Part shown: positions 1 to 9,571 of the stretch, one piece after another
Layout: each line of letters starts with the position of its first letter
Numbering within the stretch: position 1 is the stretch's first letter
From: Pyropia yezoensis
Lineage: Eukaryota > Rhodophyta > Bangiophyceae > Bangiales > Bangiaceae
NCBI GenBank assembly: GCA_009829735.1
Contig: CM020618.1
Coordinates: 34,572,894-34,636,893, forward strand
Direction: 5' to 3'
Length of the DNA: 64,000 nucleotides
Translations under genes and position numbers: made by a program
The notes under the pieces: generated by a model
What the model saw: the letters and a program-made list of their open reading frames with translations, nothing else
Told to the model about the DNA's origin: nothing
Databases searched by the model: none

Positions 1-39
1 TGGTCGGGTCGCGGGTGCTGCAGCCGGGGGGGTGGCTGC

Positions 40-235
40 TACCGGGCTGGGGGCTGCTGGTACAGGGGGTGGGGGGGGGCGCAGCAGCCGGGGCGGCAGC
101 TGCTTCTGGGGGGGGGGGCGGCTGGTACCGGCGGTGGGGCGGCCGCTGCCGGCGGGGGGGCGGCTGGTACCGGTGGGGGGGCGGCTGCTAACGGGGGGCG
201 GGCGGCCGCTGCAGCCCGGGTGGCGGCTGGCATCG
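40..235. repeat. G-rich degenerate minisatellite
   Basis: The window opens with a G-rich tract in which units like GGCGGCTGGTACCGG and GGCGGCCGCTGC recur with G-runs between them. Several frames are open only because the tract lacks stops. I see no domain and call it a simple repeat. Confidence 0.6.
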
Positions 236-1013
236 GCAGCACAGTGGGGCTTGAGCCAGGACCACAAGCAAGCGGGGTCTTGGCCCGAAACCTTGCTGTG
301 AGCGACGCATTGTTTGCATCTCGGGCGCAAGAATATTTCCTGGGATTGCTGCGCAGCGCAACGTTTTGCAGGGCACAACAAGAAGACAACCCAGGTCGGC
401 CGTGCTCTTCGGCACGAGCGAAGAGTCTCCCGTGACCACAGACTTTCAGAAAACACAATCTCATCAGAATCTCATTCGAATATGATAAACCCCTGCCACG
501 TGCGTCCGACAGAGGGACATTTTGTATGTAGAGGTCCCTTATTTTGCAGTTTCTGGGCGCTTTATCATACAGGATGTTCATGTCAGAAATACATACTGTG
601 GCGCCACGTGGGCAAAGACAACGGAAATTAGGTGCCTTTGGTGCAGCTAAAGAGCTGTGATAGCGCGGACTGCATTTCGGAGCGCGGTGCCTCTGTGTCA
701 GCACAGGACGTCGCCTACCTTCGCGCCACAGTCCAGCCAGTGGTGGGCGCTCACACGGTGGGGGTGGGATAAGGGCAGGCGGCAGACTTGTGGCTGCCGT
801 GAATGGGCGCACTGGAGGTGATGTGCACGACGGCCGGCAAGAGCGTGCTGCGGGGCGTTGTACGCCACGTATAGGGTGAGGCGCCGGCGGCGTTGATAGA
901 TAAGAGCTGTAGAGACAGCCCACACCGACCTGACGTGAGGAACGTACTCTGCTCAAGTCGAATGGGCCTCGGGAGACTGGGCTCGCGCCATCAGATGTTT
1001 ACGAGATCGTCAT
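236..1013. other. Stretch with no recognised gene
   Basis: This is mixed-composition DNA between the G-rich repeat and the LTR of element D. Open frames on both strands show no family signature. I see no RNA gene. Confidence 0.5.
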
Positions 1014-1487
1014 TGTGGCAAAAACCACTCGCGCACTCAGCACCCAGGCTGGGGCGGTGCACACACACAAGGGCTGCTTACCGTGTCGGGGGAGGCGGAA
1101 GGAGTGCAAGTTGCACACACGGTATCCCCGTTGTGGGGCATTCCCCCACCGTTAGAGAAGATGATGGTGTGTGGGCCATCAGTTTCTTGGTCGGGACGGG
1201 GAAGCGAGGCCAAGCCCCGCTGTCCCATCCCTTATCCCTCCAGGGTCCTCTCAGAAGCTCGCCACTCAGAATCTCTCACCCCAGCACCTGCTCACCGGGC
1301 CACACGAAAATTCAAGGCGATAAAAATGCAGAAAATCCTCAATTCCATGTTTGATTTACAATTAAGCAAAGTATCCCTGACTTAGAGAAATTCGGGATCA
1401 AATGCAAAGGAAGAAACGGGTCAGACCAGTTGTCTCCCGCCCCAGTATGGCGCGCCTTGCCCCCCTCCATGGGGCCAGTTCTGCTAC
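1014..1487 (-). repeat. LTR of element D (3' LTR by layout)
   Basis: On the plus strand it begins TGTGGCA and ends TGCTACA, the TG...CA ends of an LTR. It is followed by CTCCCCTCTCCTC, the complement of the polypurine tract seen beside the 3' LTRs of A and B. Length 474 bp against 469 bp for the A and B LTRs. Confidence 0.85.
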
Positions 1488-1841
1488 ACTCCCCTCTCCT
1501 CAGTTCCGACCGACCCGGTCGGCCCTGCGAGGTGGTATAAGAACGCGTGTTGCGGTCGCCGGGGGTGCGACTCGCTGTCCCCCGGCACGTCACGTTGACG
1601 TGGAGGCGGTCACGTCGACCTCCTCTCTCCTCAAGCTTGCCCACTTGGCAGCTTGCACTCACCTTAGCGCACCATACCACCAACCTCCACCACATCCGCA
1701 CCTACACTTCCCCTTCCTCTTACCCTGAGCCACCCCAACCTGGGGAGGCCCCCTGTCTTCCCCAGATCCAAGTCCCCCTCAACTAGAGGCGGGCCTCGGG
1801 CAGCTTTAACCCTGTTGTCTCCCACTGAATTAGGGGGAGCC

Positions 1842-2860
1842 ATGGTGAATCCGGGTTGGAGTCGGATTCCCTCGACGACCGTATGGAGGATACGCCTGGC
1901 GTTGCAGCATCCGCCGGAACTTCCGGCGGGAGCTCCGCGGCTGTCCCGGGGAATGGGATACTTGCGCTGCCTGATGAAGAGTCTGCGGCGGGCTTTCCCC
2001 CCAAGGTCGGTCCCGTCATCGCAGGGAAGGTCTTGGGCAAGTGGTTTTACCTGCCCTGGGCGCTATATGAGGACTGTTGGACTTCAATATGTTACGCCCG
2101 AGTTGGGTCATCCATGAAGCGTGTCTACGAGCGCCTACGGGAAAAATTTTCCTGTCGGATCGGCTTCCCCGCGGGGTTCAAGACGGACCTCTTCGCCTTC
2201 CTCGACGAGGGATAGGTCGAAGACGTGCAGCGGTGCAAGAACATGCTTGAGCAGGGGGGTGGCACCGAGAGCCCCGCCGACATGCCGTGCTTCACTTGGG
2301 ACGCTGAGGCAACTCGCCCACCCTACCTTCTGACGTCGGATCCGCTCGTTCATCACTTTGAAAAGCGGACCGAGAAGGACATCCGGCGAGGTCCCTACTT
2401 GGTGACCCCAGCTTAACTTGAGTTGCCGTTCCAAGTGCTGGCGACCAAGGAGCTTACGTATCCCAAGAAGCCCGAATGGTGGCCTCAAGTTGAGGTCCCA
2501 TATGAGTTCCCCGCGTTGCTGCCGCGGTTGGTTGATCACTTTGGTTCCTTGATGCTGTCGTCCAACTCGGACCACCTGGTGTTTGCCATGCTGGCAACAC
2601 TATGGCTACTGGAGGTCATGTCGACCTGGATGGCGTGCGTGCAAGTGCGCGGGATGTTTTGCCATCTGCCACCCCGCCTTATTCAAGGACTGGAGCAGCT
2701 CACTTATCATCAAGTCGCTCAGGGGTGCTTGGCAAGCCAACTGACTCTACTTAAGGAGATGTTGAAGCTACACCGACTCATTGAGTGGGAGAGCATAGAG
2801 CCCGCCGGTCCAGGGCCCACTGTGGGACCCCGGGGTGCCGGCCAACACTCCCTACACTAA
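1842..2860 (+). pseudogene. Decayed antisense-ORF remnant in element D
   Basis: The translated pieces match the antisense ORF at 34477-36420 over its N-terminal half. The similarity runs from an acidic start rich in D and E, through a W/F-rich block, to the hydrophobic helical block ending in IEWESIE. The start ATG sits in the same GAGCCATGG context as in A and B. The copy is broken in several places and the C-terminal Arg/Ser tail is missing. It shows that this ORF was already part of the family when D inserted. Confidence 0.8.
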
Positions 2861-4345
2861 ACACCCAATCAAAGCACTCAGAACCCTCCACCACATCTCT
2901 CCACGCAAAATATGCTCAATGGAGGGATGTCACTAAAGCTCGGCCAGATTGGGGCGGAAGAAGCCCGCCCTAAGTAACTTCCCTTCACGGACCAGAAGGC
3001 CAATTCCCAATCGGGCCGCCACACGGTCATACTCCGGCAAATCGTCCACCCCCATAAAGGGGTGATCCCCCGGACACGCCATGGTGCCCGCCCCGAAGGG
3101 CGGCCCCGCAACAAGGAGAGAGGCGCCCACCCACATCGGCGACGCACCCACCCACAGCGGCGACGCGCCCAGAAAGAAATTGCCAGCCCACTGCGGCGGC
3201 GCGACGACGACAAAATCGCTCGCCCACAGCGGCGGCACAGCGACGATGACGGTGCCGCCCTTAGCGGCGGCGCGCCGAAAAGGAAGAGGCCCGCACGCAA
3301 AGGCGGTGCGACAACAACGACGGCGCCGGCCCACAGCGGCCGGACAACATCAACAGCGACCTTCAACAGCGGCGGCGCACAACGACGATAGCGCCAGCCC
3401 GCAGCGTCCGGACCAATGCGACTGCGGCCGCCCACAGTGGCGGCGCGCCGAGGAACAGGTGCGCACTCACGGCGGCTGCGCGGAAGATGCGACGAGGGCC
3501 GCCCAGAAGGGCGGCGCCATCACAGCGGAGACAGCCCTCTACATGGCGGTGAGTGCCGCGACGGCCTAAAGGTGCGCCGCCGGGAACGGTGGGCAGGCAC
3601 AAGCCAGTCGAAGGCTCCATTGTACGGTGGCGCCAAGGAAGATATCGACGGGAAGGTGGCGGCGGACACTCTCTCTCCCTCAAGACCCCGCGGTTGCACC
3701 CTCGTATGAGGGTGCGGTGAGGAGAATGGCCCGGAAGAACCCGGGTCACACCCGGTTCGTGCAGGTCCGGCGCCCCCTTATGAAGGCGCGTGGGTGCGCC
3801 GCCCCGGGCGAAAAGTGGAAGACAGGGGGTGCATGTGTGCACCCCCCTTGCACTCCGTCAGAAGGCACCCCGCAGCAGAAGTGGATTGCCCAGGGCGGGG
3901 AGGGGGTATGATGGCATTCCGAAGGCGGTACCCCCTTCGAGGAATGCGTCCCAAGATCCCTTCTCGTCAGTTTCGGCAGATGCCACACGGGACGCGTGAT
4001 CTTAAGGCGTGGGGAAGGTGGGGGTTCAACACACCCCTCGGACTACGGGCATCCCCCTTCGGGGGGAGGCGGATCGTGCCGACCCCTGCCCCTGACTACT
4101 CGGGGACAGGCGGGCGTCGCTCCTCCCTCACGAGGGGCAGCGGGCCCAGGACCTGGACCGGCGGGCCAAAGCGGGATATCTGCGCGTGGGACTGTGCCCG
4201 TTGCTTCCCGCTCACCAAAAAAATCAACCTTGCGTTACCCTCGTGTTCCCCGTCCTGGACACTTCCACTTCTGCGTGGAGCTTCACGTTCCGGCGGTTCT
4301 GAATAAGCGTTTATACCCCGGGCTCCCCACCATCGTAGAAGTTGC
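2861..4345. other. Stretch without a recognised gene, holding a minisatellite
   Basis: Apart from the tandem repeat at about 3100-3560 I recognise nothing here. Several frames are open on both strands because stop codons are rare in the repeat. None shows a domain. Confidence 0.45.
3100..3560. repeat. Degenerate minisatellite, units of roughly 45-55 bp
   Basis: The phrase CCCACAGCGGCGGCGC recurs with variation about every 50 bp, separated by GACGACGAC-type spacers. On the minus strand the units translate as repeated PPLRAG/PPLWAG phrases and on the plus strand as HSGGA-type phrases. Neither matches a known protein repeat. The parallel open frames are best explained by the repeat itself. Confidence 0.6.
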
Positions 4346-4853
4346 TCAGCCGTACATACAGCATCTCAAGTTCCAGACATGGGCGCCAATTTTGTACAGT
4401 AGACCGACAGGGGCCTCGCGGACCTTCATCTTGCGGGGTAAATCCGAAGAGGAACATACCTGCCTCACATCTTTGAAGCGCCACTCCATCGACGCTCTTG
4501 GAACCTTCATGAAGTCGTTGTGGGCTTCGTGCTGCAGTGCGCGGAGACCGTCAAACGCAGTTTGAAGACATGGACGGAGCATGTAAGCAGCATCGCCGTA
4601 GAGGCAAAACTGGTGGCCATCAATCGTCAGCGTCTCGGAAAGGGTCTCGTGCAGTTGCGACTCGTGACATAGGGTCACCTCGTGTCGGCGCCCCTCCACA
4701 GGTCCGTAAAGGTGACAGCCCATCCGGCGTCGACACGTTCTGGGACTTGACGGCATGCTTGCGCTTGTGGCCACTGTAGCAAGCCCTCTGCACGCCACCA
4801 CCAGGTCTGGGCACGAACAAAGCAGTACCATCAATATAACCTACTGTGAGATA

Positions 4854-5077
4854 CCACCCACAACCGGGGAGCCCTCAACGTACTCGTGGGGGTGTAAGCG
4901 GGCCCTGCCCGCCAATAGAGCGGGAGAGTTCAGGGAAGAGGACGGTGGTCTTGACGGGGGTGGGTCCGGGGAGGAAGATGGGCGCGACGTCGGTGAGGAT
5001 CGAGGGTGCAAAGGGGAGAAGGTGTCTGTCGTCTGTGTCTGTGGCTGTCCCCCGCCGGTCCCCCCCGGTGGCGCCAG
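4854..5077. repeat. Dispersed repeat, copy 1 (partner at 19708-19935)
   Basis: About 225 bp, from CCACCCACAACCGGGGAGCC through GGTCTTGACGGGGGT to a GGTGGCGCC end. It aligns with only small gaps to 19708-19935, roughly four bases in five being equal by eye. It lies inside the interruption of the Harbinger gene. Confidence 0.8.
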
Positions 5078-5328
5078 AACATACTCGCGTCAAGGCACCC
5101 GAGGTGCCCCTAAGCATGAGTTTCCCCGTCGCCTCACCGGGCGGCACTGAGAGGGGCCAAAACAAGGCAAGGCTAACACAACGAGGCAAAGTCGGGCGTG
5201 CGCCCCAAAAGGGGCAGCACCAGTTTGCCCGAAGCGAAGGGAGTCCCGTGAGTGGCGCCGAGAGCGCCCCACCAGCCGGCTCCAAACGCCGGTCGGCCAG
5301 GAGGTCCGACCGGCTGTAAGGGCAAGCA

Positions 5329-5420
5329 GGGCCAAATTCAATCAATCCCTTGGCCGGCCAGCCAGTCACGAACCAGCTGGCCGAATTCAGTCAATCCAGA
5401 AGCCGGCGAGCCAGTCATAT
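5329..5420. repeat. Two-copy tandem duplication, 49-bp period
   Basis: GGCCAAATTCAATCAATCC...GCCAGCCAGTCA is followed 49 bp later by GGCCGAATTCAGTCAATCC...GCGAGCCAGTCA. The duplication lies within the transposase interruption. Confidence 0.65.
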
Positions 5421-6249
5421 CGCACTCAGCCGCCAGCGAGGATGTGTGGTGTGCTCGGTGTCGGTCAGTCATGTGGCTCGTCCTTGATGCCAGCTTTCGA
5501 CCAGCGCAGAGAATAATGCTCTGGCAGCACCGACGGGGATGTCCGCCCGTGGTTGGTCGACGATGTCACTCGTTCCTCGATGCCGAGTTTCGACGTCCAT
5601 GACCAGGTTCTGACAGTGCGTTCACGATTGCTTTCGTGCGGCCAGCCTACATTCGCAGAATGTCAGGGGTACAGCGTGGTGTCGCCCAGGGTAGTGGGGA
5701 GTTGATGTGTCTTGGGAGAAGTGAGCGGGGCAGGACATGTGAGGAGAGGTCCCAGTCCATATCCCCTGGGTTTCCGGCGTTGATTTAAGGGGCAAATTCT
5801 TAGACCGACACACTGGTCGAGGGACGCGCCAGCATCAGCAATGCATTGCGAGTACATAGCTGCTCGCTGACGCATGAAGGAATCTCTCCATTCAGACAGT
5901 AATTGACCCCACTTCCCCCAAAGCATGTCAATCGTGGCATAAAAAATTGTGCACAGAGCTAACCTGCTACGACCGAAACAGTCTTCAACGTCAACCATCG
6001 AGCAGGCGAAGCCAAACGCCACAGCACAATGCACAAGCACTCAATGGGCAATACATGGTACGAAGGATGAACGAAAGAGACATCAATTCGGAGAAGATCT
6101 GCCAAGCAACCAACGTCCTGCCGAAGAAACCGAAAACGTGCAAGGGACTGGTCCGTGGAAAACGCGTTCAAAATTGAAAAAGTGTGCTCGCAAACGCAAA
6201 GAACGCAAGCGAAGGAGAGCAACCTCCTAGCGTGCGTGTCGGTAGGCAA

Positions 6250-6796
6250 TCACAGTCGAGAAGAGCTCGGCCAGGGAGTAGCCAAGGGCGTGGCCATCCA
6301 GCAGGCGACGGCCATCCAGCAGGCGACGGCCGAGCGCATTGCGACGCTTAATCCAACGCTGCAGCTTCTGTCCCTCGATAGAGACCATTGCCGTACAGGA
6401 AGAAGACCACCAGCACCTCCGAGGACGCACAGCACGAGGAAGGGTCAGAATGAGAGCGCCAGGGAGGCGGCGACGTCGAGTGGTGCTGGCGACGCGTGTG
6501 GGTCCGACAAGTAGCCACCGCCGACCGAAGAGATTTCCGTAAAACCACGGCTCTTTACCCACGTGGGGTAGCCCCAACTGTAAGGAAAGTAACCACCGAA
6601 CGTTCCCACGAAGTACCCACGCGATACGCGATACCAACAAAAACTCTCTAATATAGTGCCTCATGTTAGTCACCCCGTTAGTCCAAGCGGGTGGGTATGC
6701 CCTGAGGCTCGTCAGGGTGCACCAGCTTCCAGCGCCCGCAACCAGCGCCTATACCGTGCTACACGGGACTGCGCCGCGCTTATCCACCCCCCCTCC
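6250..6796. other. Intergenic stretch between Harbinger relic and DUF2358-SOUL gene
   Basis: I see a short direct duplication (CATCCAGCAGGCGACGGC, twice, near 6295-6330) and nothing else definite. It should contain the upstream region of the next gene. Confidence 0.45.
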
Positions 6797-6798
6797 TC

Positions 6799-6809
6799 GT
6801 TTATATACC
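6799..6809 (+). promoter_or_regulatory. TATA-like box of the DUF2358-SOUL gene
   Basis: GTTTATATACC stands out in an otherwise GC-rich stretch. It lies about 70 bp before the first downstream ATG (6877) and about 195 bp before the in-frame ATG at 7002. The position fits a core promoter. Confidence 0.45.
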
Positions 6810-6876
6810 TCCTGTCCTCACCGCTGCCCGTGCACCCCTCCCCCCCTTCCCCTTTGCACTCTGCACCGGACGCGGC

Positions 6877-8084
6877 ATGGCTCTCGGCGGTCCCCCCTCT
6901 CGCATCGCCTTTGCGGCTACCGCCGGCGTCGGCGCCCCCCTCCCCGGCAGCGGGGGCCGCCGCCCCCTCACGGCGCGGCGGCGGCCGCCCCCCCCCCCGC
7001 GATGGTCGCCGCCTCGTCCGTCACGAGCATTGTGCCCGCCACCCCCCCCCCCGCCACCCCCCCCCCCGCGGTCGCGGCGGTTGCTGCCAAGCTCCAAACC
7101 GAGCTCCCCGCCCTCTTCCGCGCCGACGCGGACCCCGACTGGTCCCTCTACACCCCCAACGTGCGCTTTGAAGACCCCCTCAACCGGTTCCGGGGGGTGG
7201 CCAAGTACCGGGACAACATCCGGTTCCTCAAGGAGTCGTTTGCGTTTCGTGACGCGGCCATGTACCTCCACGACACGGTCGCCGGGGAGGACGCGGTGGT
7301 CACCCGGTGGACGCTGGCCATGACCGCCGCCTTCCTCCCCTGGTCCCCCCGGGTGGTCTTCACGGGCGAGTCGGTGTACGGGGTGGACCTGGCGGCGGGG
7401 GAGACGCAGGGGGGGGTCAACCGCCACATTGACACGTGGGACTCGATCGCCGCGCAGGGCTTCCCGTCGGTTGAGGCGGTGGCCGACCTGGTCCGCCAGC
7501 TGTCCCCGGCGGGGGCGGCGGTGGCCCGGGCGGGCAGCGGGGGGGACCCCCCGCCGGGGGTGCCCCCGTACCTGACCCTCCGCCGGGAGGCGGCGTGGGA
7601 GGTGCGCCGCGTCGACGGCTACACCGCCATTGCGGCCACCGACGGCGGCGGCTGGGGGGGGGAAGGGGGGGTGGACGCCCGAGCCGCCGCCGCGGTGCGC
7701 GCCGCGTGGGCGGCGGCGGTTGCCGACGCCGCGGCCGCCGCCTCATCGTCGTCGTCGTCGTCGTCGTCGCGGGTGCCGCTGCTGGTGGAGGTGGCGCCCA
7801 CCGGCCGCGGGGTGGTAACGGCGGCGCTGCCCGCCGGGGTGGCCGCGCCCACTGCAGGCGGCGCCGCCCGGGTGGTGGCCCCCCGGACGGTGGCGGTCGC
7901 GGCGGTGGGGGGCCCGCCAAAGGCCGCCGCGGTGGCGGCCGCGCGCGACGGGCTGGTCGCCCGCCTTGGGGCTGCGGGCGTGACGCCCGTGGCGCCCGAC
8001 GCGGTAACGGTGGTGGTGGTGCCGGGGCTGTTTGGCACGCCGCTGCTCCGACGCACGGAGGTGTGGATTGAGGTGGCGGCCTAG
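6877..8084 (+). CDS. DUF2358-SOUL haem-binding-family protein, probably plastid-targeted
   Basis: The clear coding part runs in one frame from ATG 7002 to 8084 (360 residues). Residues about 30-150 form a DUF2358 (SnoaL-like) domain: LYTPNVRFEDPLNRFRGVAKY, then FLKESFAF, then a TRWTLAM strand. Residues from about 190, beginning YLTLRREAAWEVRRVDGYTAI, resemble the SOUL/haem-binding fold, but the usual MTxPV-type segment is poor. The same pairing occurs in plant plastid SOUL proteins such as Arabidopsis HBP5 (At5g20140), proposed to bind haem or tetrapyrroles. The first ATG after the TATA-like box (6877) opens a different frame, MALGGPPSRIAFAATAGV..., which looks like a plastid transit peptide. 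It meets the main frame at an 11-C run (6988-6998). I suspect a homopolymer length error or tiny intron there, so I set the start at 6877; the conservative start is 7002. Role in this organism is inferred. Confidence 0.8.
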
Positions 8085-9172
8085 AGCCTTCGGGTGGTTG
8101 GCGGGCAAGCACTGGCGGGGCAGCGGGAGGATTGGGAGGGGGAATGGCATAGGTCCGGGGGGAAGCGTGGGCCAACGGGACCCATTCAACACCGCCTGCG
8201 GCACAACTATTGACAAGACCGTCTGGTCAAAGCACGCTCAATCGGCGGGGGCGTAGGGCACCCCCATCCCCGACCGCAGTGGCCGCCGCCACCCACACCA
8301 GGCGCGTCGCTGCCGCCACCCGCGCGCACACTGTCCCGGTCCCCGTCCCCCCCCCGTTGCGAGGCCCATACCGCTTGTGATATTGGACACCGCGGCGCCC
8401 CCCCCCCCCCCCCCCCCCCAAGCCCACCTGCGCCATCCGCCTCGACGCGCTATCCCCGTCGGCCGGCGCGCCGCCCGCTGCCACCGCCGAATCGACAGGC
8501 CATTGGGACGACGGCTGCGGAGGTTGGACGGTGGGGGTCCCCCACGCGCTCCTCGGCGGTGGCCATGCTCAGCCGCAGTACCGCCACCACTCGCACACCC
8601 CCCCGCCAGGTCAGTCACCCAGCGTAACCCCCCCCCCTTTCTGCCGCTGCTCCCGCCGCTGCTGTGTCCCCAGAGCCCAGCTGCCGCTACCGCTACCGCG
8701 CCGTAGACATGCATGACTCGTCCTTCGTTCAGCCCTCTGCCCGGGACCCGCTTCCGCTGGCTAGCCCACTTTGCTGAACGCGTGGACCTACGGCTGGCCG
8801 CCCCCTCTCGCGACAGTACTGGTGGCAACTCGCCCCCCTCCCGACAGTTGCCGTTGACAGGCCGGCGGGCGCTGCAAAAGAGACATACCCGCGACAGGAG
8901 GGGGCCGGGCAGGGGGGATAGGAGAACCGTGGCGGCAGCTCCTCTGCCCGCCAACGTGCCATCTATGGTCGCCTACCGGATCCACCGGCACTGCGCCGAC
9001 GACTGAGATGAACGGCGGGAGCGGGTGAGCTCTTGGGACGAGGAGGGGGGGAAGGGGAAGAGGGGGAAGGACGTGAAGGGGTCAGGGACACCCGCAGCCA
9101 CCGCCGCAGCCACCGCCGTTGCTGCCGCCGCCCAAGCGAGCGTTCAGTGGGGGGGCACAGCGGCAACCACCC
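8085..9172. other. Intergenic stretch, no recognised gene
   Basis: This is GC-rich sequence with C-runs (for example 8397-8418). Open frames on both strands are low-complexity without domains. It lies between the convergent ends of the SOUL gene and the RCC1-BTB-RING gene and should hold their 3' ends. Confidence 0.45.
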
Positions 9173-9539
9173 TCACACCACCGCCACACCGCCACCGCCG
9201 CGGTTACCCCTGCCGCCGCCGCCGCCGCCGCCGCCGGGCGCCCGACACCACGGCTCGGCGGTAGGGGCTGGCGGCGTCCCCCACGGCCAACCATCGCTCA
9301 TCAATCCCACGTGCCTCAGCTGGCCTAGTGGGGAAAAGGAGGCGAAGAACAAAGCGACGGCGCTCGTCCCTCCCCCCACACCCCTCCCCCCCTTGCCCCT
9401 CGCGTTACGCCACGCTCTGGCGGCGACCACCGGCACGCCCCTCCCCTCCAGCGTCCTCCCCCCCCAGCCGCCGCCGCCACCGCCACCGCCACGGCCAGCC
9501 GCGACCGTCCGCCCTCCCCCCCCCCCCGCCGCCACGGCG

Positions 9540-9571
<32 letters not shown>

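Larger units (their letters stand above)
1014..2860 (-). mobile_element. Element D: old truncated copy of the A/B chromovirus family
   Basis: This is an LTR (1014-1487) followed by a decayed copy of the antisense ORF found in elements A and B. By eye the LTR aligns along its whole length to the LTR at 33669-34137 with many substitutions and small gaps, so it is clearly older than A or B. No gag or pol is present; similarity fades near 2860. The implied gag-pol strand is minus, because the fragment has the same layout as the left end of A. It is a fossil with many breaks. Confidence 0.85.
4851..5803 (-). other. Putative intron or insertion inside the Harbinger transposase
   Basis: This stretch separates the N-terminal and catalytic parts of the transposase. 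On the minus strand it starts GTCTAAG and ends CTCACAG, and removing it would give a continuous frame through Q-C-V-V-G-Y-I-D-G. It contains the 225-bp dispersed repeat and a 49-bp tandem duplication. The length is large for an intron-poor genome, so an insertion of other repeat DNA into a short intron is also possible. Confidence 0.45.
4346..6249 (-). pseudogene. PIF/Harbinger DDE transposase, broken
   Basis: A minus-strand transposase of the Harbinger/HARBI1 type (DDE_Tnp_4 family), which cuts and joins transposon ends. The N-terminal part (about 6200-5800) shows FRFLRQDV, an E-L-RLASPARW segment and FGRSRLALCTIFYATID. The catalytic part follows at about 4850-4346: first Asp in GYIDGT, then YSGHKRKHAVKSQNV and PDGL, second Asp in LYGDAAY, and Glu in MEWRFKDV. 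All three DDE acidic residues are visible. The two parts are separated by about 950 bp that could be an intron, since a GT...AG choice keeps the frame into VGYIDGT. At least two frameshifts elsewhere make it inactive: one near 6000-5960 and one near 4700. I could not identify terminal inverted repeats or a TTA/TAA target duplication. Confidence 0.85.

Noticed and set aside
39-956. 305-codon minus-strand frame as a gene
   Set aside because: It crosses the G-rich repeat and has no recognisable domain or codon pattern.
3100-3560. CRISPR array
   Set aside because: Units are degenerate, with no constant repeat and unique spacers, and the DNA is eukaryotic.
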